The position numbers were made by a program, and so were the translations under genes. From a virus, in the IMG/VR virus record IMGVR_UViG_3300007540_000165, positions 1-20,456 of that record: 20,456 nt of DNA; one strand, written 5' to 3'. Below, in pieces: positions 12,969 to 20,456 of this stretch. Position 1 is the stretch's first letter. Every line of letters begins with the position of its first letter. The notes under the pieces were generated by a model. That model saw only the letters and a program-made list of their open reading frames with translations, was not told where the DNA came from and searched no databases.

Positions 12969-14908
12969 GTTTAATTGCGCGCCTTGGTGTTGTTCTCGGT
13001 TTAAATTCAACAGAATTTATCAAAGGCATTGATGATGCCACAAAGAAAACAAAAGAATTTGAATATAACCAGCGCAAACAAATTCGTATTGCTGAGAAAG
13101 CGACTCAAGACATGATGACAATGGCTAGTCGTGCCGCTATGGGCATGGCTGGTCTTGGTTATTTGGTTGGCCAAGCATTTTCAAAAGCTGATGAAATTAC
13201 AGATACAGCAAAAGCATTTAATATTACAGTTGATTCATTAATTTCTACGCAGGGCGCATTACAAGCGGCTGGCGGCGAAGCTAATAACGTGACAACTCTT
13301 TTTTCAAAACTTGCTAGCGTTCAAGAAGATGCAAGAAATGGCAGTGACGCATTACGTTTATCTTTTACAAAACTTGGCATTTCCGGCAAAGATGTTGACA
13401 AATTATCTCTTGACGAAATGTTCAAGCGGGTTGCAACTGAATTGGCAAAAGTTGAAGATGAAACAAAGCGAACAGCACTTGCACAGGATTTGTTAGGCAA
13501 AGCAGCCAAAGGAGTTGATTGGGGCGGCTTTGTTGATGAATATAAAAAGTTTTCCGATCCTAGTTTAATTGCAGCAATTAATGAAAATGCAAAGGCTTGG
13601 GATAACATTGAAAAAGCGATGAAATCAATTGGGCATATTATTCAATTGATGGTCGCTCCTTTTGCTGCTGTTGTTAATTCTGCTGCTGATTTATTTAAAA
13701 CTTGGAATTCAATTAAAGAAGGCGGTGATGCTAGTGTTGATTGGGGCGCAGCAATGGGTGGTATGCCCGGCGAAGAAGGCGCAACAACTGAGCATGTTGG
13801 AAAAGGAAAACCAGCGTTTTCACCAATTGCAAAACCAGCATCAACTGGCTCATATAAAGAAGCCAGCGAAAAAGAAAAAGCTGCGGCAAAAAGAGCAGCT
13901 GATGAATTAAAAAGATTGTTAGATCGAAAAGCCAAATTTAACGCCGAATTAAAATATGGCGAACAAATTCAACAAGAAAAAATTGGTGCATATTTTCAAG
14001 AATATTATTTAAATCTAGATTTATTGGCATTAGAAGCTGATAAATATAAAATTTCAATTGATGAATATAATCAAAGAAAATTAATCATTGAGCAAGCTGA
14101 AAAATTAAATGAAATTCAAAGAAGTGCAGAGGCTGCAAAAATTACAGCACTTCGTGATTTTGAAAAAGCATCTACTGAAGATAAAGAATTTGCTGAAAAA
14201 TTATATAAACAAAAAATTAAAAATATTGAGGAATTAACTTCTTTGCAGCTTGCATCAACAAGAGAAACAAACGCTGCCGAAAGAAAAAATTTCGATGATT
14301 CATTTGAGCGGCAATATAGTTTTATTGAAGGCTGGAAAAGTGCATTTCGCGAGTATGCAGTTGAATCAGAAAAGAATTTTAATGTAGGCCAAAAATCATT
14401 TGGTATTGCCATGAATACTATGGAAGATGCTATTAACCAATTTGCAAGAACTGGTAAATTGGCATTTAGTGATTTGGTTGGTTCTATGTTGAAAGAAATG
14501 ATTGCTTTGCAGTTAAAAATGCAAGCATCGCAACTTTTTGGCTTCTTAAAAAATGCCATTGGAATAGTTGACGTTGGCGCAATGGGCGCTGGAAGTTCTT
14601 CAACTTTAGAAGGATTTTCAGCAATGCAGTATCCGGGAATGGCTACTGGCGGGCGAATTGATGGGCCAACAATAGTTGGTGAAAATGGACCTGAATTGTT
14701 AATTCCAAATCGACCCGGAACAATTATTCCAAATGGCGCATGGCAAGCGCAAGTTTCTTCCGGCGGCGGCACTACTATTAACGGTCCATATATTGCCAGC
14801 ATGAATGCTATTGATACTCAAAGCGGTATTCAATTTTTAGCTAAAAATAAAGATACAATCTGGGCTTCGTATCAAAGCGCAAACCGCGGCATTCCAGTTA
14901 CAAGGTAA
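12965..14908 (+). CDS. Tape measure protein, lambda type
   Basis: Sets tail length and is ejected with DNA at infection. In 647 residues it has an N-terminal helical part, two hydrophobic stretches (about 51-72, 'MASRAAMGMAGLGYLVG', and about 221-236), a long charged coiled-coil region (about 300-450), a lambda-family tape measure C-terminal domain (about 456-532: GWKSAFREYAVESEKNF, FARTGKLAFSDLVGSMLKEM) and the closing GGRIDGPTIVGENGPE motif near 562-577 that is typical of this family. Using about 0.15 nm per residue, the tail would be roughly 95-100 nm, a medium siphovirus tail. The start is in ATGA overlap with the gp10-like gene. No lysozyme or peptidase domain is seen inside it. Confidence 0.93.
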   Translation: MSLIARLGVVLGLNSTEFIKGIDDATKKTKEFEYNQRKQIRIAEKATQDMMTMASRAAMGMAGLGYLVGQAFSKADEITDTAKAFNITVDSLISTQGALQAAGGEANNVTTLFSKLASVQEDARNGSDALRLSFTKLGISGKDVDKLSLDEMFKRVATELAKVEDETKRTALAQDLLGKAAKGVDWGGFVDEYKKFSDPSLIAAINENAKAWDNIEKAMKSIGHIIQLMVAPFAAVVNSAADLFKTWNSIKEGGDASVDWGAAMGGMPGEEGATTEHVGKGKPAFSPIAKPASTGSYKEASEKEKAAAKRAADELKRLLDRKAKFNAELKYGEQIQQEKIGAYFQEYYLNLDLLALEADKYKISIDEYNQRKLIIEQAEKLNEIQRSAEAAKITALRDFEKASTEDKEFAEKLYKQKIKNIEELTSLQLASTRETNAAERKNFDDSFERQYSFIEGWKSAFREYAVESEKNFNVGQKSFGIAMNTMEDAINQFARTGKLAFSDLVGSMLKEMIALQLKMQASQLFGFLKNAIGIVDVGAMGAGSSSTLEGFSAMQYPGMATGGRIDGPTIVGENGPELLIPNRPGTIIPNGAWQAQVSSGGGTTINGPYIASMNAIDTQSGIQFLAKNKDTIWASYQSANRGIPVTR

Positions 14909-14911
14909 TTT

Positions 14912-15592
14912 ATGTCATTACAAACAATTTTATCGGTCGCTGAATCCGTGAATATCATGGATCACAAATTTGCAGGGCAAATGCTTTCGCGAAATATGCG
15001 GATCAGCACATCGGAAATTTTGACTGTGCAGCCTTTTCAATTTTCAATAAAGCCGATGAATTATTTGCTTTATTCAAAAAATAGAAATGTTCTTTCTGCA
15101 CTTCGAGTTGCTGACAGAATTACTGAGCAATATTTAAATTTTGGTTCTACGGGCTGGCTAAATTATATTGCCTATCAAGGCGATATGACATCGGTGCAAA
15201 TTAACTCTGTAACGATTACATCAGCAACGGCAAATAAAACTATTGTTTTAGGTACTTTACCTTCTATTTCTTCTGCTGCTTATATTGTTCGCGCTGGTGA
15301 TTTTATTCAGGTTGACCGATATTCATATATTGCGACAGCAGACGTTCAAAGAGGCGCAGGAGCAACCGTGAGCGTTCCGGTGCATAGAACGGTACTTACT
15401 ACGGTAACAACGTCAATCGGGGCTGTAATAGGCCAATACGGAACAACTGCGGCATTGGGTGGCAATACTTATGCTGGAATCACTTTCCCTGTTATTTTGC
15501 GCGATTATCCTGCTTACACTTTGGTTCCAATGACCAATGATTCCTTCATTTCTTGGGATGGTGCATTTGGCGCATATGAGGTGGTTCTTTGA
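14912..15592 (+). CDS. Tail tip protein (distal tail-like position)
   Basis: Probable tail-tip structural protein, 226 residues. It is the first gene after the tape measure, where distal tail or lambda M/L-type proteins are found. The sequence is beta-rich: after MSLQTILSVAESVNI there is an early Tyr-rich part (NYLLYSKNRNVLSALRVADR), a domain with GWLNYIAYQGDMTSV, and then AGDFIQVDRYSYIATADVQRG followed by VSVPVHRTV, a pattern found in tail baseplate-type proteins with an inserted barrel. I have no single decisive motif, so the exact role (Dit-like ring or other) is an inference. AAGG at 14902-14905 is a ribosome site six bases ahead. Its stop overlaps the TTG start of the next gene. Confidence 0.65.
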   Translation: MSLQTILSVAESVNIMDHKFAGQMLSRNMRISTSEILTVQPFQFSIKPMNYLLYSKNRNVLSALRVADRITEQYLNFGSTGWLNYIAYQGDMTSVQINSVTITSATANKTIVLGTLPSISSAAYIVRAGDFIQVDRYSYIATADVQRGAGATVSVPVHRTVLTTVTTSIGAVIGQYGTTAALGGNTYAGITFPVILRDYPAYTLVPMTNDSFISWDGAFGAYEVVL

Positions 15593-16194
15593 ATAATATT
15601 CCACCAGTACAAAATACAAATATTATTCGCTATGCTGATTTTGTTCGCATTACTACCGGCTCGGCTGTTTATCGGTTTTCTACTACGCCAACGGCTGTAA
15701 CAGTTTCGGCTGTTGATGCAAATCCATTTACCGGGCTTGGCAGCTTAGTAAAAGTTGGATCAGCGCAGCGGGATATTAAATCAACTGCAAATGAAACAAC
15801 TATTACTTTAGTTGGAATTGATACTGCGCTGCTTTCTGTTGTTTTGGGAGCGCAATTAAAAGGCGCGCAGATTGAAATGTGGCATGGATTTTTTGATGCC
15901 AATGGCGTATTGCTGACTACTGGCGGCACTGGTGGCTTGTATCAATTTTTTAATGGATATATCAACAGCTTTGCAATTTCCGAACAATTTATGGAAGATG
16001 TAAGGGCGTATCTTGGTACAATTACGGTAAGCGCATCAAGCATTCAATTAATTTTACAAAACCGAGTTGCTGGCAGATATACAAATAATAATTCTTGGAC
16101 ATTTTTCAATGCAACAGATTCATCAATGAATCGCGTGAATTTTATTCAAACAATTAATTACCAGTTTGGCAAAGGCGCAGCTCCAAATTCATAG
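15589..16194 (+). CDS. Tail tip hub-like protein (TTG start)
   Basis: Probable tail-tip hub or adaptor of 201 residues, beta-rich. The middle has DIKSTANETTITLVGIDTA, then AQLKGAQIEMWHGFFDANG, and the end has NRVAGRYTNNNSWTFFNATD followed by NRVNFIQTI. The 'R-TN—SW/S—F—D' ending resembles DUF2163-type and other hub proteins of siphophages and gene transfer agents, so a role below the distal tail ring is likely, but this match is by eye. TTG 15589-15591 is the start: it overlaps the preceding TGA, and GAGGTGG at 15578-15584 is one of the best ribosome sites in the window. No in-frame ATG gives a better N-terminus. Confidence 0.65.
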   Translation: MNNIPPVQNTNIIRYADFVRITTGSAVYRFSTTPTAVTVSAVDANPFTGLGSLVKVGSAQRDIKSTANETTITLVGIDTALLSVVLGAQLKGAQIEMWHGFFDANGVLLTTGGTGGLYQFFNGYINSFAISEQFMEDVRAYLGTITVSASSIQLILQNRVAGRYTNNNSWTFFNATDSSMNRVNFIQTINYQFGKGAAPNS

Positions 16195-16202
16195 GATAAA
16201 AC

Positions 16203-16649
16203 ATGATAAGACAAGCAAATAAATATGATCTTTCTGAAATTGTACGGATGCTTAAAAATTACCGTGAGCAAGCACCAACTCAATTTTTAAAAGATTCAAA
16301 CAATCAAGAACATATTGAAACATTGTTGAGCAATATTATTGCTGGTGCAGGTTTTATTTTGCTTGCTGAAAAAGCAGAATCAATTGTTGGAATGTTAATT
16401 GCCGCTCAACATCCAAATATCTGGAATCCTGAAGCAATGCAAATAAGCGAGGTCGCATATTGGGTAGATGTTGAGCATCGAGGCGGCACAGCAGGTTATC
16501 GTTTGCTGCAAGCGTATATTCAGCAATGCGAAGAATATAAAAAAGAAGATCGCATTAAATTTTTTACGCTAAGTAAAATGTCAAATTCTCCGGATTTAGA
16601 TTATCAAAAATTCGGTTTTGCAAAACTTGAAGAAACATGGTTTAGATAA
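16203..16649 (+). CDS. GNAT-family N-acetyltransferase
   Basis: Predicted acetyl-CoA-dependent N-acetyltransferase with the complete GNAT fold in 148 residues. It starts with MIRQANKYDLSEIVRMLKNY (the usual 'iR-A—D—i' strand-helix). Then come a strand with GFILLAEKAESIVGMLI, the cofactor motif in EVAYWVDVEHRGGTAGYRLL (R-G-G-T-A-G is the pyrophosphate loop), and a C-terminal strand YQKFGFAKLEETW. The substrate is unknown. The gene lies between two tail-tip genes with a clean ribosome site (AGGA at 16193-16196, six bases away), so it is part of the tail operon. Phages often carry such GNATs next to tail genes. It may modify a phage structural protein or a host component; neither is shown here. 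Confidence 0.88.
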   Translation: MIRQANKYDLSEIVRMLKNYREQAPTQFLKDSNNQEHIETLLSNIIAGAGFILLAEKAESIVGMLIAAQHPNIWNPEAMQISEVAYWVDVEHRGGTAGYRLLQAYIQQCEEYKKEDRIKFFTLSKMSNSPDLDYQKFGFAKLEETWFR

Positions 16650-16652
16650 ATT

Positions 16653-19600
16653 ATGCCCGGATCAATTATTGCAGCGAGTGTTTTTGGTTTAACGGGAATT
16701 ACTGCAACAATTGCAGCATTTGCGATTAATATGATCGCATCTTCAATTCTTGCAAAAGCATTTTCCCCATCATCAAATCAAAATAATACTTTAGGTGATC
16801 AACAAAATCCGGGCAGTAGAATTCAAATTCCTCCGGCTGGTGATAATAAAATTCCTGTTGTTTATGGCTCAGCTTATGTAGGCGGCATTGTTACTGATTT
16901 ATCTATAACAACAGATAATCAAAATCTTTATTATTGCTTAGCTCTTGCTGAAGTAACAAATACAAACATAGGAGCATCGCCTGATACTTATACATTCGGA
17001 AATGTATATTGGGGCGGCAAACGAGTAATTTTTAGCACTACTCCGGGTCAGCTCTACAAAGTTACTGGTTTGCTAGATGAATCCACAAATATTACTGATA
17101 CCACTGTTGCTGGAAAATTAGAGTTTTATTTTTATCGTAACGGATCGCAAAATCCAACAAACACGGCTTATTATGCTTATTCGTCAAATATTATGGCGAA
17201 CCCAAATCTAACTTATAAGTGGGATGCAACAAAGTTAATGACAAATTGCGCTTTTGTGATTATTAAAATTCAATATTCACAAACGGCAAATTTAACAGGC
17301 ATTCAGCAAACCAAATTTCAGCTTACCAATTCGCGTTATGCTCCCGGCGATTGCATTAATGATTATTTGCAATCGACAAGATATGGTGCGGCTGTTGCAA
17401 GCACAAATATTGACGCAGCAACTTTGACAGCATTAAATGTTTACTCTGCTCAAAATGTAACTTATACGAATTATTCTGGTGGCATTACTACACAGCCAAG
17501 ATTTAGGTTTGATGGTGTAATTGATACTTCGCAAACTATTATGACAAATTTACAGTACATGGCTACATGTGCTGATTGCTTACTTAAATATAATGAAATT
17601 CTTGGTGATTGGGGCGTTATTATCCAATCAACTACTTATTCAATTTCAATGGCATTAAATGATAGTAATATTATTGGCCCAATTCAAGTAACGCCTCTTG
17701 ATATTGCATCTTCATTTAATGTTGCAGAAGTGAAGTTTCCAGACAGCACAGCGCAAGACAGTTTTAATTCTTCAATTTATGATCTTGCTGTTATTGATCC
17801 TACTTTGCTATATCCAAATGAGCCGGTAAATAAACAATCTATTACTTTGCCGCTTGTTAATAGCTCCGTTCGCGCACAAATTTTGGCAAATAGATTTTTA
17901 AAATCTTGCCGCGAAGATTTGCAAGTGCAATGTATTATTGATTATGAAGGCTTGCAATTAGAAGCCGGAGATATTATTTCTCTAACAAATGCAAATTATG
18001 GATGGGCTGCAAAATTATTTAGAATTTCTAAAGTAGTTGAAAACTTTAATGATGATGGCACTATTACTGCATCATTAACTTTGCTTGAATATAATTTTCT
18101 TGTTTATAATGATGTAAGCGTTACAGAATTCACTCCAGCTCCGAATACTGGCTTTGGTAATCCAATGGCATGGGGTACTTTAACAGCTCCTACAATTGGC
18201 GGTTTAAATCCTTCGGGTGTTAATCCATCATTTATTGCGACTGTTTATATTGCTCCAAATGGCATTACGCAATATGCTGAACTGTGGTATTCGGCATACG
18301 CTGCGCCAACAAGCACACAGCGTTATTTTGCTGGCACAACGGCTATTCAAGCTGATGGAAATCCATATACGCCAAGTTCTACCACTTTGATTACTTTGTC
18401 TGATATACCGTCCGGCAATTGGTATTTTTTCACACGCATGGTTAATAATCTTGGCTCAAGTGATTATTCTCCGGCATCTAGTTTGCTGCAATGGCGACCA
18501 ACAACATTTACTTATGATTTGCAATATTTAATTGTTGCCTATGGTGATGATTTAATTGGCACAAATATTTCAGCATCGCCAACTGGAAAAAATTATTATG
18601 GTCTTTATAATTCTTCTTCAACTTCTTACAGTTCGGTTGCATCTGATTACACTTGGTATTTAGCTCAACCGACATTTGGAACAGCAAATAAACTTTGTTT
18701 TATTAATAGAACTGGTCGAAAATTTAGTTTTGGAACAGCTCCGGCAGTATATGCAGCTGGCACTGCTGCTTATGTTCCGGCTTCTACGTTTGATAATTCG
18801 CTTTGGTCTGCATTGCCGGATGGAACAAATTATATTGATCTTGATATTCGGACGGGGCAATTAACAAGAACAGGAACTACTTCAACAGGTGGTGGCGAAT
18901 TATCTATTTCAAATAATCCTGATGGCACTTTAGTCGGCCAGCTTGCTCAATTTTTAGATTTTGGCGGCTCATCAACTTATACAAGTTCGGTTTCTCAATT
19001 AACAATTGATATTTATGGTCGGGTGGTTGGTTTAATTCCTCCCGATGGTTTTTATTATTCAAATTATGATGCTGTTGCAACAGCCGGGCAAACTGTATTT
19101 ACTCCAACTGCAAGAACGGCAGGATTTATAACGGGCCAAGATTTTGTTTTTAAAAATGGCGCGCTTTTTTCTCCGGGAATTGATTACACAGAAACGGCAA
19201 CAACGGTAACATTTACAAATGCTTGCGCTGTTGGTGATAATATTTCTATCATTTCATTTAGATCAGTAAGCACAGCAATTTATTATGAAAATCTTGGATT
19301 GGTTTATTCAAGCGGATCAGGAACAGCAACTTGCACATTTACAAATTTGCCAAACCAGCTAATTAATGCGGGCGATAAAATTACGTTTTCAAACACGGGA
19401 TTGCCAACTCAATACACTGTTGCATCAATTAATTATGTAACAAAACAGATTGTATTTACTGGAGCATTTACAGCAACAGCGGGACAACAGCTATATCGTT
19501 ATCGCGCACTTGGCTCTGTTTATCCGTCATTTAGTCGCTGGAATGCTACATTATCGGCAGCTTCAAGTTATACACCGACAACATTTCAATTTGTTTCTGG

Positions 19601-19964
19601 TGCTGAATTATTATTTTTAAATGGCACAATTGTTAATGACCAAGACTATGATTTGGTTGGTAATACAGTGAACAATTTTCCATCTACGGCAACAGGAAAT
19701 TTTGATATTATTCAATTTGCCACTAATAATTTTGGTGTCCCAAATGGCTCACCGGCTTTAGTTTCTACATTTACAGTAAATGGTCAAACTGTTTACAATT
19801 ATTTATATGATTCGGCAGCATTTGAAGTTTATGGTAACGGCTGTTTATATGTTCAAACATCGGATTACTCAATGGCAACGGGTTCTTATACATTAGTAAC
19901 AACGCCACTCAATAACACAACAGTTTTGAGCCAGCAAACATATTCAAGGACGGGCGCAGCATGA
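16653..19964 (+). CDS. Tail tip attachment protein, J-like (host specificity)
   Basis: Large tail tip protein (1103 residues) that probably forms the central tip and helps bind the host. The N-terminus has a hydrophobic segment (about 5-36) and then KIPVVYGSAYVGGIVTD (66-82), the 'pvvYG—vgG' start of lambda J relatives. A Phage-tail_3-like part follows: LQYMATCADCLLKYNEIL and GDWGVII (about 300-325), and LEAGDIISLTNANYGW (from about 433) with a 'FRISKV' strand. Residues about 510-615 look like a fibronectin III-type domain. The last third is beta-rich and holds two copies of a hairpin module of the type 'F-x-NG…DY' (830-870 and 986-1025) seen in phage fibre proteins. No ribosome site is obvious. 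Its stop overlaps the next gene start (ATGA). Confidence 0.88.
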   Translation: MPGSIIAASVFGLTGITATIAAFAINMIASSILAKAFSPSSNQNNTLGDQQNPGSRIQIPPAGDNKIPVVYGSAYVGGIVTDLSITTDNQNLYYCLALAEVTNTNIGASPDTYTFGNVYWGGKRVIFSTTPGQLYKVTGLLDESTNITDTTVAGKLEFYFYRNGSQNPTNTAYYAYSSNIMANPNLTYKWDATKLMTNCAFVIIKIQYSQTANLTGIQQTKFQLTNSRYAPGDCINDYLQSTRYGAAVASTNIDAATLTALNVYSAQNVTYTNYSGGITTQPRFRFDGVIDTSQTIMTNLQYMATCADCLLKYNEILGDWGVIIQSTTYSISMALNDSNIIGPIQVTPLDIASSFNVAEVKFPDSTAQDSFNSSIYDLAVIDPTLLYPNEPVNKQSITLPLVNSSVRAQILANRFLKSCREDLQVQCIIDYEGLQLEAGDIISLTNANYGWAAKLFRISKVVENFNDDGTITASLTLLEYNFLVYNDVSVTEFTPAPNTGFGNPMAWGTLTAPTIGGLNPSGVNPSFIATVYIAPNGITQYAELWYSAYAAPTSTQRYFAGTTAIQADGNPYTPSSTTLITLSDIPSGNWYFFTRMVNNLGSSDYSPASSLLQWRPTTFTYDLQYLIVAYGDDLIGTNISASPTGKNYYGLYNSSSTSYSSVASDYTWYLAQPTFGTANKLCFINRTGRKFSFGTAPAVYAAGTAAYVPASTFDNSLWSALPDGTNYIDLDIRTGQLTRTGTTSTGGGELSISNNPDGTLVGQLAQFLDFGGSSTYTSSVSQLTIDIYGRVVGLIPPDGFYYSNYDAVATAGQTVFTPTARTAGFITGQDFVFKNGALFSPGIDYTETATTVTFTNACAVGDNISIISFRSVSTAIYYENLGLVYSSGSGTATCTFTNLPNQLINAGDKITFSNTGLPTQYTVASINYVTKQIVFTGAFTATAGQQLYRYRALGSVYPSFSRWNATLSAASSYTPTTFQFVSGAELLFLNGTIVNDQDYDLVGNTVNNFPSTATGNFDIIQFATNNFGVPNGSPALVSTFTVNGQTVYNYLYDSAAFEVYGNGCLYVQTSDYSMATGSYTLVTTPLNNTTVLSQQTYSRTGAA

Positions 19965-20456
19965 CGCAGGCATTTAATTTATCGCAACTCGGCAACTTTG
20001 TTAATTCAAGCGGGCAGCTTAATGCTGCTGCTGGTCTTTATAATCAAACTGCTGTTGCTAATGGCGGCACTGGCAAAGCCACAGTAACAGCAGGAGCAAT
20101 TCTTGTGGGCAATGGCACTTCTGCTATGGTTGAAATTGGCGGCACTACTGCCGGAACCATTCTCGCAGCTTCGCCAACTGGATGGGCTGCAACGGCTGCA
20201 TCAGTGTCAACAGGCGGCAATTACATTTTAAATGCTTACACAAGCCCGGCAACTTGGACAAAGCCAGCGGGATTAAAAGCAATTAAAGTAACTGTTGTTG
20301 GTGCTGGTGGCAATGGAGGGCCTGCTGTTGGCGGTTCGTCACTTTACGGAGCAGGTGGTGGCGGTGGTGGCGGTGGTGCTGCAATTCTATATATACCAGC
20401 TCCTTCAATTCCGGGGCCTGTTGCTGTTACTGCTGGGACAGGTACAAATTCTTTTA
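19961..20456 (+). CDS. Tail fibre protein with glycine-rich domain (5' part, cut by window end)
   Basis: Start of a tail fibre or receptor-binding protein; the 3' end is outside the window. The 165 codons seen read MTQAFNLSQLGNFVNSSG…, followed by VANGGTGKATVTAG and ILVGNGTSAM, the repeat-like N-terminal pattern common in phage tail fibres. From about residue 98 a 'WTKPAGLKAIKVTVVGAGGN' segment begins a glycine-rich domain with eight glycines in a row (20354-20377, GGT/GGC codons). Such domains occur at the tips of several phage adhesins, where loops decide receptor choice. The ATGA overlap with the J-like gene shows it belongs to the same operon. No chaperone is visible inside the window. 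Confidence 0.82.
   Translation, partial: MTQAFNLSQLGNFVNSSGQLNAAAGLYNQTAVANGGTGKATVTAGAILVGNGTSAMVEIGGTTAGTILAASPTGWAATAASVSTGGNYILNAYTSPATWTKPAGLKAIKVTVVGAGGNGGPAVGGSSLYGAGGGGGGGGAAILYIPAPSIPGPVAVTAGTGTNSF

Noticed and set aside
14116-14802. A 228-codon open frame on the minus strand
   Set aside because: It lies wholly inside the tape measure gene, whose conserved domain is on the + strand. The minus reading has no recognisable family and no ribosome site; it is a shadow of codon use.
20354-20377. The GGT/GGC repeat as a recombination site or mobile element edge
   Set aside because: It is in frame and encodes the poly-glycine run expected in this adhesin type; no inverted repeats flank it.
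1-20456. Defence system, CRISPR array, tRNA, integrase or insertion sequence
   Set aside because: No repeats with regular spacing, no cloverleaf-like stretch and no transposase or recombinase motifs were seen. The methyltransferase has no restriction partner in the window.

Overview
This AT-rich window is the packaging, head and tail module of a tailed dsDNA phage with a long non-contractile tail (siphovirus type, HK97-like head). Every gene is on the + strand, and almost all neighbours overlap (ATGA or TAATG junctions) or lie a few bases apart. The tape measure is of the lambda type and the tip protein is J-like, which suggests a Gram-negative host. The low GC and codon use suggest a low-GC, possibly aquatic, bacterium. 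The host is an inference; nothing in the window names it.

Layout. (1) 47-3370, DNA modification and packaging: a ParB-domain/adenine methyltransferase fusion, a P27-family small terminase and a large terminase. (2) 3392-4039: a free-standing GIY-YIG homing-type endonuclease inserted between large terminase and portal. (3) 4041-8833, head: portal, a 43-residue basic ORF, prohead protease, a full-length HK97-fold capsid protein, an intrinsic terminator, then a second HK97-fold capsid protein without the N-terminal scaffold (delta) domain. (4) 8836-10251, neck: gp6-like connector, head-closure adaptor and tail terminator. (5) 10284-12379, tail tube and chaperones: two tandem tail tube paralogues with a candidate promoter before them and a terminator after them, a 76-residue orphan, and a G/GT tail chaperone pair made by a -1 frameshift. 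(6) 12372-20456, tail assembly and tip: HK97 gp10-like protein, tape measure, two tail-tip proteins, a GNAT acetyltransferase, a J-like tip protein and the start of a glycine-rich tail fibre cut by the window edge.

How the genes work together. TerS and TerL package DNA through the portal into a prohead built by capsid protein 1 and matured by the protease. The neck proteins close the head and accept a tail. The tail is made by polymerising tube subunits on the tape measure, which the G/GT chaperones hold. The tip proteins, J-like protein and fibre find the host.

The most unusual point is that both of the most abundant structural proteins, capsid and tail tube, occur as tandem paralogue pairs. 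The pairs are laid out differently: a terminator separates the capsid copies, while the tube copies share one uninterrupted unit. No tRNA, CRISPR array, integrase, lysis gene or insertion sequence is visible, and no gap longer than about 70 bases lacks a gene.
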